A stretch of DNA of 64,000 bases from Litoditis marina (lineage: Eukaryota; Nematoda; Chromadorea; Rhabditida; Rhabditidae): the NCBI GenBank assembly GCA_964036275.1, contig OZ038436.1, positions 6,730,482 to 6,794,481 on the forward strand. The letters are read 5' to 3'. The notes below the pieces were generated by a model. That model was not told the DNA's origin and ran no database searches. It saw only the letters and a list, made by a program, of their open reading frames with translations. This document shows positions 38,501 through 51,400 of this stretch, piece after piece. A program made the translations under genes and the position numbers. The stretch's first letter is position 1. Each line of letters starts with the position of its first letter.

Positions 38501-41500
38501 ATGAAGTACCGTTTTGGCGCAGAATGTCGAAGAAATGTTGGTATCCAAGCTGTATTCGTTAACTATGTTCATAGTTCGGACATCTGTGAAACATTTCGCT
38601 CTTTACCTTACCTGCCCGGCGTTGTTCTAATTTGGCGCCACTGGGCGCCAGCGTTTGGCGCCAAATATAAACCATGACACCAAATTTCCAGAGAAGGCTA
38701 AGATTCACTAATCTAACCTCTGTGCAAAATTTCGGAGCATTTAATCCATGGGAACACATATTTTCCTGCTACTGGCGCCTATTGGCGCCCGCGCCAAGCG
38801 CCAAACGAAACGTGACATCACCAAACTTGTTGGGCCGCGCTAACTTTGGGGTTTACACATGTGTGCCAAATTTCAGCCGAATTGGTCCAGTAGTTAAAAA
38901 AATAATTTTCTATGCGGACATTGGACGAGCGACGAGGGACGAGGGACGAGGGACAACGGAAATTTTCATAACGACACGACAGCATAACTTTTTTCAACCT
39001 TGACCGATTTTCCTAATTTTTTCACACAACATGTATTTAATAGATATCTAGCTCTCTCTTTTTTTAAATTTCGAAAACATGTTTTATTTGAAGACTTTTG
39101 TGGTTTGAAAGCCAAAAATGGGTGCGCAATGGCCAAACCAAACACAACTCACACGCAGCGCTTCGCGCTGCGCGCGATACTAATTTCATGGTAAGATTAA
39201 GGACCAAAAATTTAAAAAAAGAAATTTAGAGTACTATATAAAGAATGTGTGCAACATTCGAGCGAGCGTAATTCTGCCAACATTCACAGAATAACTGATT
39301 CAATCACACCCCAGAAAGGTATTACCACTCATTCAGTTTTTGAACTTTTCGCGAATATATTGCAGATTTCGCGTATAACAAAATTCGGTAATCCCGCTCC
39401 AGTCAACCTGGTATAAATATCAGAACATTTATAACTCCAATCATTCCCCCTGAGACCTGGGCAACGTGCCAACAACATTTTCAGACAGCTTTTCATCCCG
39501 TGAATGTTTTGCAAGACACTAAAAACTTTTTTGAGCGCCAGTTCACCTTTGTTGACAGTAGGTGGGTGAAAACCATTTTCATAAAACCTACTATTTCTCT
39601 AAAATGAATTCATTCAGTTTTATTGGCACGCTGCCAAAGTCTCAATGGGGAAGACATAAACTATTAACTATATGTGCAAAGTACCTGGAGTATAACTGGA
39701 TACACGTATTATAACGATTATAACTTTACTTGTGTATTATAGTATTATAACAATTATAATAATACTTTAGTGTTGTAATTATATTTATAATTTAGTAGAT
39801 TATCTATGTACAACGTACCTAGATAGCACAGATCGAACTGGTCCCGATAGAAGAGCCTTGAGACAATTCCCAAAAGCGAGTTCCTGGTTCAGATTCGAAC
39901 GAGAAACAGACTCCATCAGACTGCGAAGTTCCACCACCTGAATGTTTCACGTAAAACAGGGTCTTCTTTCAATTTATATAATCAGAGAACCTCTTGTAAT
40001 CATCTTCAATGTTAAAAGTCAAGTGTTCAATGGCGAACAACGTATAATAATCTTTCCACAATTACTACACAGAGTCTTGTAGCTTGCTTGCTCCTGTTAA
40101 ATCTACCTATGAGAGTAAAATAAAAACCCAACAGTCAAGCTTCTCTTAAATTAGTGAAAACTTTCGGGTTTTTTGTAAAGTAAATACCCGTTTTTAAACT
40201 AAAAACCAACTTCCATAATAGCTTATCAGACCCCACTCACAATAAAAATGTTTCAAAGGGGAAATCAAGTGTTTTCAATGTCTGAACAGTCCTCTTAAGT
40301 CCTCAAGCTTACTTTTTACCAAAAATAGTGAACAGGAAAGTTGACTGTGGCATACCCCCCATGATCTCATTTTAGGGACCTCCATCTAGCGTACATGCAC
40401 GCACACATATCATCATAAATCATATGTGAGTATTCACAGAAACAAAACCTGTTTTTCACCTGATTTAGACACCGAATAATTCATGATTTTGCATCGAAAT
40501 AGTTCGATTCCCCCGATTCCAGCAAGAAGGAACCCGGTTTTTCCACTTTTTCTCAGTAGTAAACTTTCCTGGAGTATGACCCCCCTCCCCGTCTGTCCAA
40601 CCTACCTCATGTTCAAATCGATCTCTCAGCCCCGGCTCAAACAACAGATTAAGCTGGTCTGTCAGAGGATGAAACAGGTTGATTGGATCGAAAATAGCCT
40701 GCAAATGAACTGTTTATAAACTATTACACATTTATAAAGTTTATAAATACCACAAACTTTTACTTATTAAGCTTCAGTGTAGTCTCATTTCAAATTTCTC
40801 ACAGAAAAGTCGGATTACGAATTTTTTTGACAGTTCTGATTTCAGAATCAGATGTCACCCACTCATAAACCAGTGAAGGGCGACTATTCTACGGAAAATA
40901 TGCCGCTTCTCGCTCCAAATACGTGCAAATTTGCAAATTTTAAAGATTTCACACCAATAAAACGGCAAATGCTCTCAAAATTAGTGAGAAGCAGTCGGTT
41001 TTGGGACATTTTCTGGCTACTCGGACAACTTCACGGAGTGGTGTATGGTGTAAAACTTGGTCGAGTCTATGCTCCATTATGAACATGAAACAGAACCAGA
41101 ATTTACAATTTCTCACGAAAAAAGCGAAAATTGGGAAAAAAATGTAGATTTTTCGGGCCAATTACACAAGCAACCGGGTTGCATGTGTAAAGACAGTTCG
41201 GTTGCTTTTCAAATGCAAACAAAGCAACCAAATTGCATTAAACACAGGCAAATGACCAAAATTGAGTGTTTGGTTGAATTTGAAAAGCAACCGAATTTTC
41301 TTTACACATCCAACCTGGTTGCATGTGTAAACCGCCGATTTTTCGATTTGGATTCAAAATGAGATTTCACTCACCACATCTCTCTTCTTCTCAGGAACTA
41401 TGATCTGATGACTGTTCTCTGTTGACCTCAATCGATATCTATGAAATAAAAGAAGATTGAAATCAAGCCGTGTTACATATACCAGGATTCTCTGGTAGCC

Positions 41501-44500
41501 TTACCGGTGTTTGGCGAACCATTTTTTGGGTCACCGAACAGGTATTCTGGCTGGTTACGTACTGGTTTGTTCTTCGGTTACCAAAACACTCGATTACACA
41601 CATCATATCATATCACCTTGGAATAATGATTGAGGTAAAACCTCACCCACCAGTGAATATTGCACAAATAACCCGTTTTCTGATTTGTAGACCCAAAACT
41701 TCATGATTTGCATTGTTCAATACTTTCACTAAAATAGAATAATTCGTAGTAGAAACAAGTTCTCTATTGATTTATAGTCATGTCAATAGAGGAAGAATTG
41801 ATACGTTATAGCAGTCAAGCTTATCTATACTCTCTGCTACACTCGAGTGCGCTTAGGAGGACGTTAGGTTACCTAAAAACCCGGTTAGATATAGAATTGA
41901 CCTACCTGTCTATCTCATGAAGGAGTTCGTCATTATCGACCGAGAGCCTTTCTCTCAGGTCGGCTGGCAGACGATCGAGCGCCGATGAGCAGATATCTGT
42001 GAAATATATAGTTGTAAATACATATTAAAAACATTTATTCTTCACATATTCTAAAGATTTGCTACATTGAACTATCGACCTAGACATAACCATAAATACC
42101 ACCTTAACATCGGATAATTATGTATACATAATAAACACATCTACTTCTAATACATATAAGACTCTGCAATCTAAATTTTTCTCAAAAGTCGAAAAAGTTT
42201 GAAATTCGTTGATTATTTGAGAACCGAACTTTTTGAATTCCCAGTTTTCGAACCTTTGAGGAAAAAAGTTGGTTTTGGGAGGCATATCAACATGAAAATA
42301 ATATTTCCCACTTTTTCAATGATTGATAAAGTGGGATCCCATTTTTTCAATGATTGATATTTTGGGATCCCAATTTTTCAATGATTGATATTTTGGGATA
42401 CATTTCTATGGATTCCACTTCAAGTGGTGCTTCGAATGCCCTCGCGCGGATATAAACGCAACACGAGGCGCGTATCTGGCTGCGCCGTATTTGGTATTGG
42501 TATTATTTTTGCGTATTTGTCTCGGCGCCCCTTTCTCTGCGCCTCTCATTTTTCCGTGTACTAATGCCTAGTTACAGCTCCCGCGAGAACACGAGACGCA
42601 GAGACAGAGATGCAGAGACAGTTATCGTCTGAAAAACCACGCATACTAGATACGGCGCAGCCGAGAACGTGCATTACTGAATGAGTATTCATTCGCGCGA
42701 GAAGTGTAAGCTGATCTTGAAAGGTGTACTCAGCAACTATAGATAAGCTTTCCCAATTTATCAATGATTGATAAAGTGGGATCCCAATTTATCAATGATT
42801 GATAAAGTGGGATCCCATCTTTTCAATGATTGATAAAGTGGGATCCCATCTTTTCAATGATTGAAATCTTGGGACATGAAAAATTAATCTTTTGAAGCAA
42901 TCGTGGATAAAGTTTGCATCAAAAAGTGAAATATTTTCTTTCCCAGAAAATATTTCTTTCTCGAGAAAAAATAGATTCTGAGATTTATTTAGATTGCAGC
43001 GTCTTATATGTTGAACATTTATTCTAACACTTGGCTTGTCCTGAGAAACAGAAAAACATAGGCTACTTTTCTGCGAATTCTTCATTCAACCCGGTATTTC
43101 GTTAACCCTAGCCGTTAACCATTAACCGGGTTACCTGGTTAACCCTTTTGTTAACCACTTGGTAACCCTAAATTTGCCCCAAAAGACATTGTAAAAGAGG
43201 GTTAACAAGTGGTTAACAAAAGGGTTAACCAGATAACCCGGTTAAGGTTACCTGGTAGGGTTAACGAAATACCGGGTTCCTTGTGGAATTGGCCCCCCAA
43301 ATTTCCCCCAAAAGACATTGTGAAAGAGGGTTAACAAGTGGTTAACAAAAGGGTTAACCAGGTAACCCGGTTAAGGTTACCTGGTAGGCTTAACGAAATT
43401 GGCCCTGCTTTTCTGCGAAACATTGAGCAGAAGAAATTAACCGCAAAGTGCGCGTTTTTGAAAAACATAAACCGAGAGCTCCATATCTCGCACACACTCG
43501 CTTGCATGTTATTGTTCATTAAAAACATCTACTGTAGATGGTTATATAGATACACCAAGAAGATGCGACTATCGCATAGAACGGAATCCGTTATTTCAAT
43601 TCAAATGCGTGAATCTTCAAGGTTTTACGTCTAAATGGACGAATTATCCCGAAAAAGACAGTCGTCCATGGAATGTTTATGACTATTCGGACCAGTTTAC
43701 TGATGTATGGTGCAATACCAGTGCATCAGGCTATACACTAACCGGGCCCTCCATATAGTATTGTTCACTGAGAAGGGCCAAGCTAATATTCGAGTGTCTA
43801 CTACTACTAGGCTTATACAACAGGGTTGTCCGAATAGTCGGAAAAATTCGGAAAACGGACTAATTTTCAGCTGAAAATATGAGAATCGGGCCTTCTTGGT
43901 GTATGACAAGAGCTTCTCTCTCTCGGTGGAACAAAATACACTAATAATGGAATGAAAACTAGACAAAGTTAAACTCGGGACCTCCATCTCCCGTCTCCTC
44001 CTCTCGCATGAGCCAATCAGCATCTGCCCTCACGTATACCATACAGTAGGCCGAAGTATTCTATAATAATAATAACCGAAGTATTCTGTAATGACAAATA
44101 TGGCGACGTTCGGTGGATTGATGCAAACTGATGATGCATGTGATGCAAACTTTAAAGGACTGTGCACTACAAAAGGCGGGCGCGGCGGGACCCATAATGC
44201 AATATAAATAAACTAAGCCGACAAGGTGCAATAAATATTATACACGTTATATTATTAATATAATATTACAACTCGAAACTATTGGTTGCTTTTCAAATGC
44301 AACCAAATTTGTCCTATTGATCATAAAAAGTGATTTTGGTTGCATTTGGGATGCAACCAATGGTTGCATGCGTATAGTCGTCGCTAACAGGAGGGCGGGA
44401 AGGTACTGTATATCTCAGTTTTGCTGTGTACAGACACATGTCTCTGATTCCTAGGCTTGTCTACTTTGTGCTCTCGTAGCGCAGTGATTAATACCCAGCT

Positions 44501-45343
44501 ACGAATCTTTTGCTCGCAGGTTCGATTCCGACGAGAGTCAGAAATTTATAAATTTGCCTCCACTATAGGTGTGATTGGCTTATCCAACCTGCAAATCCTT
44601 CCCGTAGGCATCTCGCGAGACTTGTTCCCACGTTGCTTCGTCCACCGCACGATCATTCATTTTCTGCCACGAATTTGCGGCATCTGAAAAAAAAACGGGT
44701 TGTTTGTTTGTTTGTTTACTCAACAAACAACAAAAACAACATCAACTTGTTTATTGACAAAAACATAGGAAATTTCACGTTGAACTAGAAGAATTCCACG
44801 TAAATCTAGGAAAATTTCTGTGCAGCCCAGAGAAACTGCACGGAAACCTAAGGAAATCTATCATGAAATTTCAAGCAGTGAACTTGTCACTCCGGAGTCA
44901 GTCCAGACTCCGGACCATACTGATCACCTATCCAGCAAACTCAAAATGAGCTCCAGTTCTATCAAATTTTACCTTTCTTCCTGCAAAATTGACGTGAACT
45001 AACCGAGAAAGTGAGTAAATGGTGTGCGGCAAATCAATATCAATCGATAGATCAAATAGATGAAGACCAATCAATAACCCACCCTTGATATACGTCCAAT
45101 AGTGTCCCATATTCGCTTCTCCTTCATGAATGACCACTCCGTGCAGTTGATATTCTTCCCTGTGCAACTCGTTTCTCTCGAACATTCCGTTTATTCGAGA
45201 CGTCAATGAAGCTTCCTGCTCCCGCAATGCTGAAATCACACTAATTTCGATTATTTTTCGAGAATTCTCTTTCTCTCTCTCTCTCTCTGTATCCCCTTTT
45301 TCTCTCTATCTCTCTCCCATCTATCCCTCGCCACTCCTCTCTG

Positions 45344-45437
<94 letters not shown>

Positions 45438-48400
45438 TATATCCATTGCCCACCGTTTTCCCTCATCTCCACAGCTTCTCTCATCTGTTTCAATCCTTCG
45501 ATTATCTGTGGATCAACGTCTTCCAGGAGGCGTGGCAGTTCTGGAAATTATTATTATTATCTAATATTATTATTAATAATACTATCATCATTATTTATTA
45601 TAAAACCAATAATGATTGATCTAGAAAAGAAAACCAACACTATCATACACAGTGTTAGCTCTCGGACCTAAGAAGGCTACTCTTGTTGATAATATTAATC
45701 AATATTGCTCAAGTATTGCTAAAATAGTTATTGTCAATAACACAATTACTGTCAGTTCTATTACTCGTATCCAGACAACTTATTTTCTTCTCTTATCGTC
45801 TCGCGTCACACCGAAACCCACTAACTTAACCCGAATGTTTCACTGGTTTTGGGGTCGCGAGCTGGTTCGAAAAGCGGCGCAACAACAACTCGACCATACC
45901 CTAAATGCTCAGCGTTTTGAGAAAAAACCCCCTGTTTTTGGTCCGAAGATTTGGGCAAAACCCCCCTCAAAAATTGTCTGATTTAGCGATTTTCTAAATT
46001 AAGGGCAAAACCCCCCTGTTTGAAAAAGTCACAACTCTGAGGCATTTAGGGTATGAACTCGACAAATCAAAAATCATGGAAATACTACAGTTTTTCGGAG
46101 CCCGCTTTTTAAATATTCTCCTGCTCTACTTAGCCTCCCAAAACCACCCTTTTTTGGCCAAGTTTGAACAAAACGTAACTATTACTATTAAAATGTAAAA
46201 CGTGAACTCCAAACCTGTACTACGTATTTCCTAATTCCAGCCGTAAAACCTGTGTTAAGGTCAGGCTTGGTTAGTATACACTAAAACATTTTTAGCGAGT
46301 TTCGAGTCATTTTCAAGTCGCGCTCAAAATTCCAAACAACTTTCAATTAACAACCTTAGGGCCAATTCTACAACTAACCGGGTTTTTAGGTAACCTAACC
46401 CTTTTTTTGCTAACCTTTTCCAGGTTACCTTGGTAGGTAACCTGGAAGTAACCTGAAAATAAAATCCGGTTACCGTTCAAACTAACGGTAAAAACTACAT
46501 TTTGCCTTAAAAAAACAGGTAACCGGTTTTTCATTTTAGGTTACCAACCGGTTACCTACTGAGGTAACCTGAAAAATAGGTTACCAAAAAAGGGTTAGGT
46601 TACCTAAAAACCCGGTTAGATATAGAATTCACCCAAACAAACTTAGTATACACTAGTGAGCGGCGACTACTCGACAAAAACGGGTCCGTTTTCAGAATCA
46701 AACACGTGAAAACCTATGCGCTTCTAATCAAAATGGTTTTTTTTATTGTTTTTTTAGCTATTCTGCCGACTCTACTGCGATTTGATGGAAACAAGTCATT
46801 TTCGAGTATCGAGTTTCGAGATCGAACTCGAAATTGCGAGTATTTCTCAAGTCCGTTCAAATGGAGTCTCGAGTGTGAAATAACTACCCTAGTATATGTC
46901 ACCTCCCGTTATAAGAATGAAAACATATTTTTTTCGAAGCATTCTAAATGAAAATTCATTTTAAAGAAGGGCGATTATGTGGTCCAATCGCAACGCTTCA
47001 GTCCTTTGAACTGCAACACATTTTTCAATTGCAGTTTAAAAGACCGAGACGTTGGGATTGGTCCACATAATCGTGCTGCTTTAAGTTAATTTTGTTGTAC
47101 TAATAAAACTCAATGCCATACCAGCTGGTCTATCCTCCACGAAAGACTTTGTCGCCTTTTCACCTTCTTCACAATATCTGAAATATATAAATATAAGTAT
47201 TAAATAATATAAGTATAAACTCTATGTCTAACCAGGTAACCTAACCCTTTTCCCCGGTTACCCTCGAATTTAACTCAATAGAATATTTTTAAGTGTTAAT
47301 TTTGATGGTGATTGAATTTCAGTTGACCCAAACCTCAGGAAACCTGAAAAATCGGTTATCGAAAAAAGGTCAAGTTACCTAAAAACCCGGTTGCTTATTT
47401 GGGCAGAACTGGTTTTGAAATAGTAAATCTGTTGAATCTCAAACAAAATATTATATTTATTATGGCTCATTTTTCACAATATTATAACTATTATATTATC
47501 AGGCATCAACTTTGAAAACACTATCAAAGCCATATACACGTTCAGCTTATAAAGAGCGGGCGAAACATTGAAATGCATTCGAATTACGGCTCAATTCTAA
47601 GTGGAATGGGGTCGTCTTAAGAGTTTGTAGCGGCGTCCGGCGTTATACATCCTAATCGCGGTGAATTCTATATGTAACCGGTTTTTGGTAACCTTTTTTT
47701 TCAGGTTACTTCAATTCAGGTAACCGGTTGGTAACCTAAAAAAGAAAACCGGTTACCTGTTTTTCTAACACAAAATGTGATTTTTACTCATCGAAATTTA
47801 GACTCAGGTTATCTACCGGTTACCTGTGACTGTGAGGTAACCTGAAAAAATGGGTAACCAAAAAACTCGGTTACAGTTATCCCAATTACGACGAAAATTT
47901 TTAAGAATGTTTCTGGCTATTACCGAATTATGTTTAAACGCGTAATGGAGAAAACAGTCCTCACACTTTCGATGCAACAAACGTGTTCGCTCTCCGTGAT
48001 AAATCGGTAAATTTGGAGACTAATTTTGAAGCGAAATCAAGACTTTTATCTTTTAACGTATTTAAAAATAGGAAAAGTGGCCAACGTTTTTTATCTCAGT
48101 TGTTCATCACCATACTGATTTCAACTACATTGCATAAATACAAATAAAAAGATTAAACACAAATAGAAAAGATAAAAACACAACTAAAAACCAACGTTTT
48201 CGTCGTTTCCTTGTATCCTTCCATGTATCGCGTGGCGCTGAGAAGAATGTCATCCAAACGGGCCGAATTCGAACCAATCGGGTACTTTTCGAAGCTGGAA
48301 ACAACAAAAATATATATATAGCAAACATCAGACGACTTTTTTTTCAAAAAGGTAATTGGAAAATCCGGTCACGAAATTAGGAAAATTGGAAGATACTGAC

Positions 48401-51400
48401 TCAAAAATTGGGTTCTCGACGAAATACACCGTTTTTCGACAGAATAGGTAAGCCCCTACTGTAAAAAATCGGGTAAATAAATAACCATAACCAAACATAG
48501 CTGAAAACAAGGGAAAAGATGCGTTAACAAATAATACGTGGAAACATTTAGATACTTTTGGATAGTGTGTTGTGCAAACGACTGAGAACGGAAAATCAAA
48601 TAGGGAGAAATATCTCAGTTTATGTAAACGAGCTGGAACATTTGGATGTCTTAAGAGTTAACTTGAAACACTTCATGCAGTAGAAAACGTGCTGAAACGT
48701 CACAATGCTTACTACTCGATTGCTAACACTGATTATTGGGAGCAATAACAACCATATCCCAATCATATCCAAATGAAGGAGAAAATTGAAAAACAGCCTA
48801 CTTTTACGCCGAAAACGAGAAAATTTGTGTGTGTTTGACAGGATCATCAATTTTTACGTGTTTCAATCTGAAAATGGACTACTTGTTGGACCTTACTGCT
48901 GTCCATGAATGAATATGCTATGAATATGAAATATGGTGTTCCCACCACCATCAACAACAGCAATCAACAACATACACCGTCAAGGGTCTCGAATTGATTT
49001 TGTAATCTCGTAACCCCTCCATCTTTCTCGAGTCGCGATCCTCCAAAACTGCGAAGTTTGCCCATGTTTTTCACTTCTAATTTTGTATGAAATTCGTCAG
49101 TATTCCACTCGCGACCCCTATCTTCCACCCAAATTTGTTCGTGACCTCCTATCCCACAAGAGACATTGGCGGTGCATGATCAACAACAACAACAACAACA
49201 TACCCCTTCAACTGTGCTCTGACTTCAGCCAGTTGCTCCCTCAGAAAGCATCGAACTCGCATCATTTCTGTCACCGTAGAGGCGTTTCTGAAAGAAAAAC
49301 CACGATAACAATTATATTATTTATATTATATATAGTTCGTTTCATAAATCGATGACTTTCTACAGTAGTCTTTCAGAAACTCAAACGCGTTTATCTAATC
49401 AACAAACAACATTTTAGATTCACTCTTTTGTATGCTTATAGTAACCAAAGTGGAAAACGATATCACAAAGTTTGAACTATGTACAACACCTACAAGATAT
49501 GATAAATTCACCTAGAAATTGTATAATCTTACTGTAAAGGGCTATTGTTTCGTGAAACGGACCATACCGGTAAGATCCGAATATTCTACAAAGAAACCGT
49601 TTTAATCGATTTCGGGGAAAATTAATGAGTTCGCACCAAAAATATGGCAAGTATCGCAAGTTTGGCAAAAACCTAACTCGTGTCTAGAATTCGGCAAACT
49701 TTACAGACATAAATTATCTTAAAATAATTGTAGCCATTATCAGATTATCTTTTGAACTATGACGTATCTGTATCTCATCAAAGTTCTCAAAAATTCTGAT
49801 CGGTGTACATAGAAATTCATCAGGAAACAATTTCGTTATAATTTTTTACAGTAGGTAGCAGAACGTTTACTAATGCAAAACAGTTGAAAAACACTAACAA
49901 GCGAAATATCAACTTCTTTGATTGAAACAAATTTATACATCCGAATTTAACTATTACTCTACTAACGCGCTTCGCTATATTATCAAGGCCTTGGGACAAA
50001 TTCTCACCTCATCTAAAGTATTTGAAAAGGCAATGAAACGTTCCAGTGCACTATTTTGCAATAGTAAACTTTCTGCTACCTACTGTAAAAGATTATAACG
50101 AAATTGTTTCCTGATGAATAGAGCAAATTATAGAGCAAATACGAATCAATCCCGTTATACTTATGCAATTTGTGTATCTTATCAAAGTTCTGAGAAAATA
50201 TTGATCAGTCAGTCTACTGCAGAAATAAACAGTAAAGTTGTCCGAACACGCTGCAAAAATTCACAAAATGGACTACTTTTCGTCAACATCGCAGGTAATT
50301 GCTTATTTCATACTACTTTCCAAAAAGGTCGCACCTTACCACTGTATGGAAATACAACAGGTAACGACCACATTATCATCTTTCACGCAAATTGACTAAC
50401 ACAGATTAACGCTCTCTGCTATCAACCCAAAGCATAACATTTGGACAAGTTAGATATTCTCGGCCAACATCAAAATGAACTCAGAGTAAAAGGAACTAGG
50501 GGGGAACTCAGGGTAAAAGGAACTAAGATTATGGAAAAAGGAACTAAGCTTCCCAAATTTTTTTATGACTATCAAAAGATCTATATATGTAATTAATCAT
50601 TCTATGGCCTTTACATAGTCAAATCACGCTCCATAGGACACAAAATAGTCAAACTAGATAGTCCAATACATATTCCCGCATTGCCTAATAGTTAACCTTA
50701 GTTCCTTTTACCCTTAGTTCCTTTCACTGATCACCGATATTCTCACCTCATCTGAAGTATTTGAAAAGCCATTGAAACGTTCGGGTGCACTATTTGAGCG
50801 AACAACAAATCTTCGCTGGTACATCAAGATAATGAAAAAAGCCAATATGAAACCATAACTTGACAGTTATGGCTAACTACCCAGATAATTTTTGAAAACA
50901 GGTTCCACTTCCTTCAAATCAGGCAATTTTTGAAAAAAATTTCATAAATATTTTTCCATGGAGATTTTCCGTATTTCGATCGAAAAACGAAATACAGGTG
51001 CGTGATAGAAAGAAGATGGAACATTAGATATAATATTTACATACTATCAATACGAAATATATATCTGTCCATTACATTCAAATTACTGGTAATTTGCGGC
51101 ATTCAAATGTCAAATTTGCATGATTTCTCTACTTTTAAGAGAAATATTAGTATTTTTCCAGTTTTACTGACATATGATACTGACCTAGATCCTAGATAGG
51201 TGTACAACACAGTTAAAAAGTTGAATGTCGTGTTAGAACGAAATATAAGCGTGTTTGGTAGCATTTTACAGGAAATTTCGGTCAATTATGTTTAAAAAAC
51301 CATATTTATATAGATTCTCACCTAGATAGATATCTGTCCATATAGAGAGTGGTGGGGAAGTTGAATGCCGTGTTGACTTTGTGAGTTCCTCCCGTTGTTG

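Noticed and set aside
39150..39190. Helitron 3' end (hairpin followed by CTAA and T)
   Set aside because: The hairpin is shared by both arms, but the CTAA is not: the right arm reads cacc after GATA. The required CTRR terminus is therefore not part of the repeated unit.
43085..43410. Telomere-like GGTTAA repeats
   Set aside because: The words are part of paired arms of a fold-back element, not a tandem TTAGGC-type array.
44457..44530. Functional tRNA gene
   Set aside because: A and B boxes are present but the D and anticodon stems do not pair, and the same body recurs with a conserved non-tRNA head, so it is a SINE.
45251..45493. Open frame with (YI)n and (RE)n
   Set aside because: It is the TA and CT microsatellites. 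The real coding part there is USP exon 12 only.
49995..50795. Extra USP exon at 50,745 (and its copy at 50,020) ending in gag|gtgaga
   Set aside because: The sequence is duplicated in the loop of a fold-back element, and exons 8 and 9 already join in phase without it.
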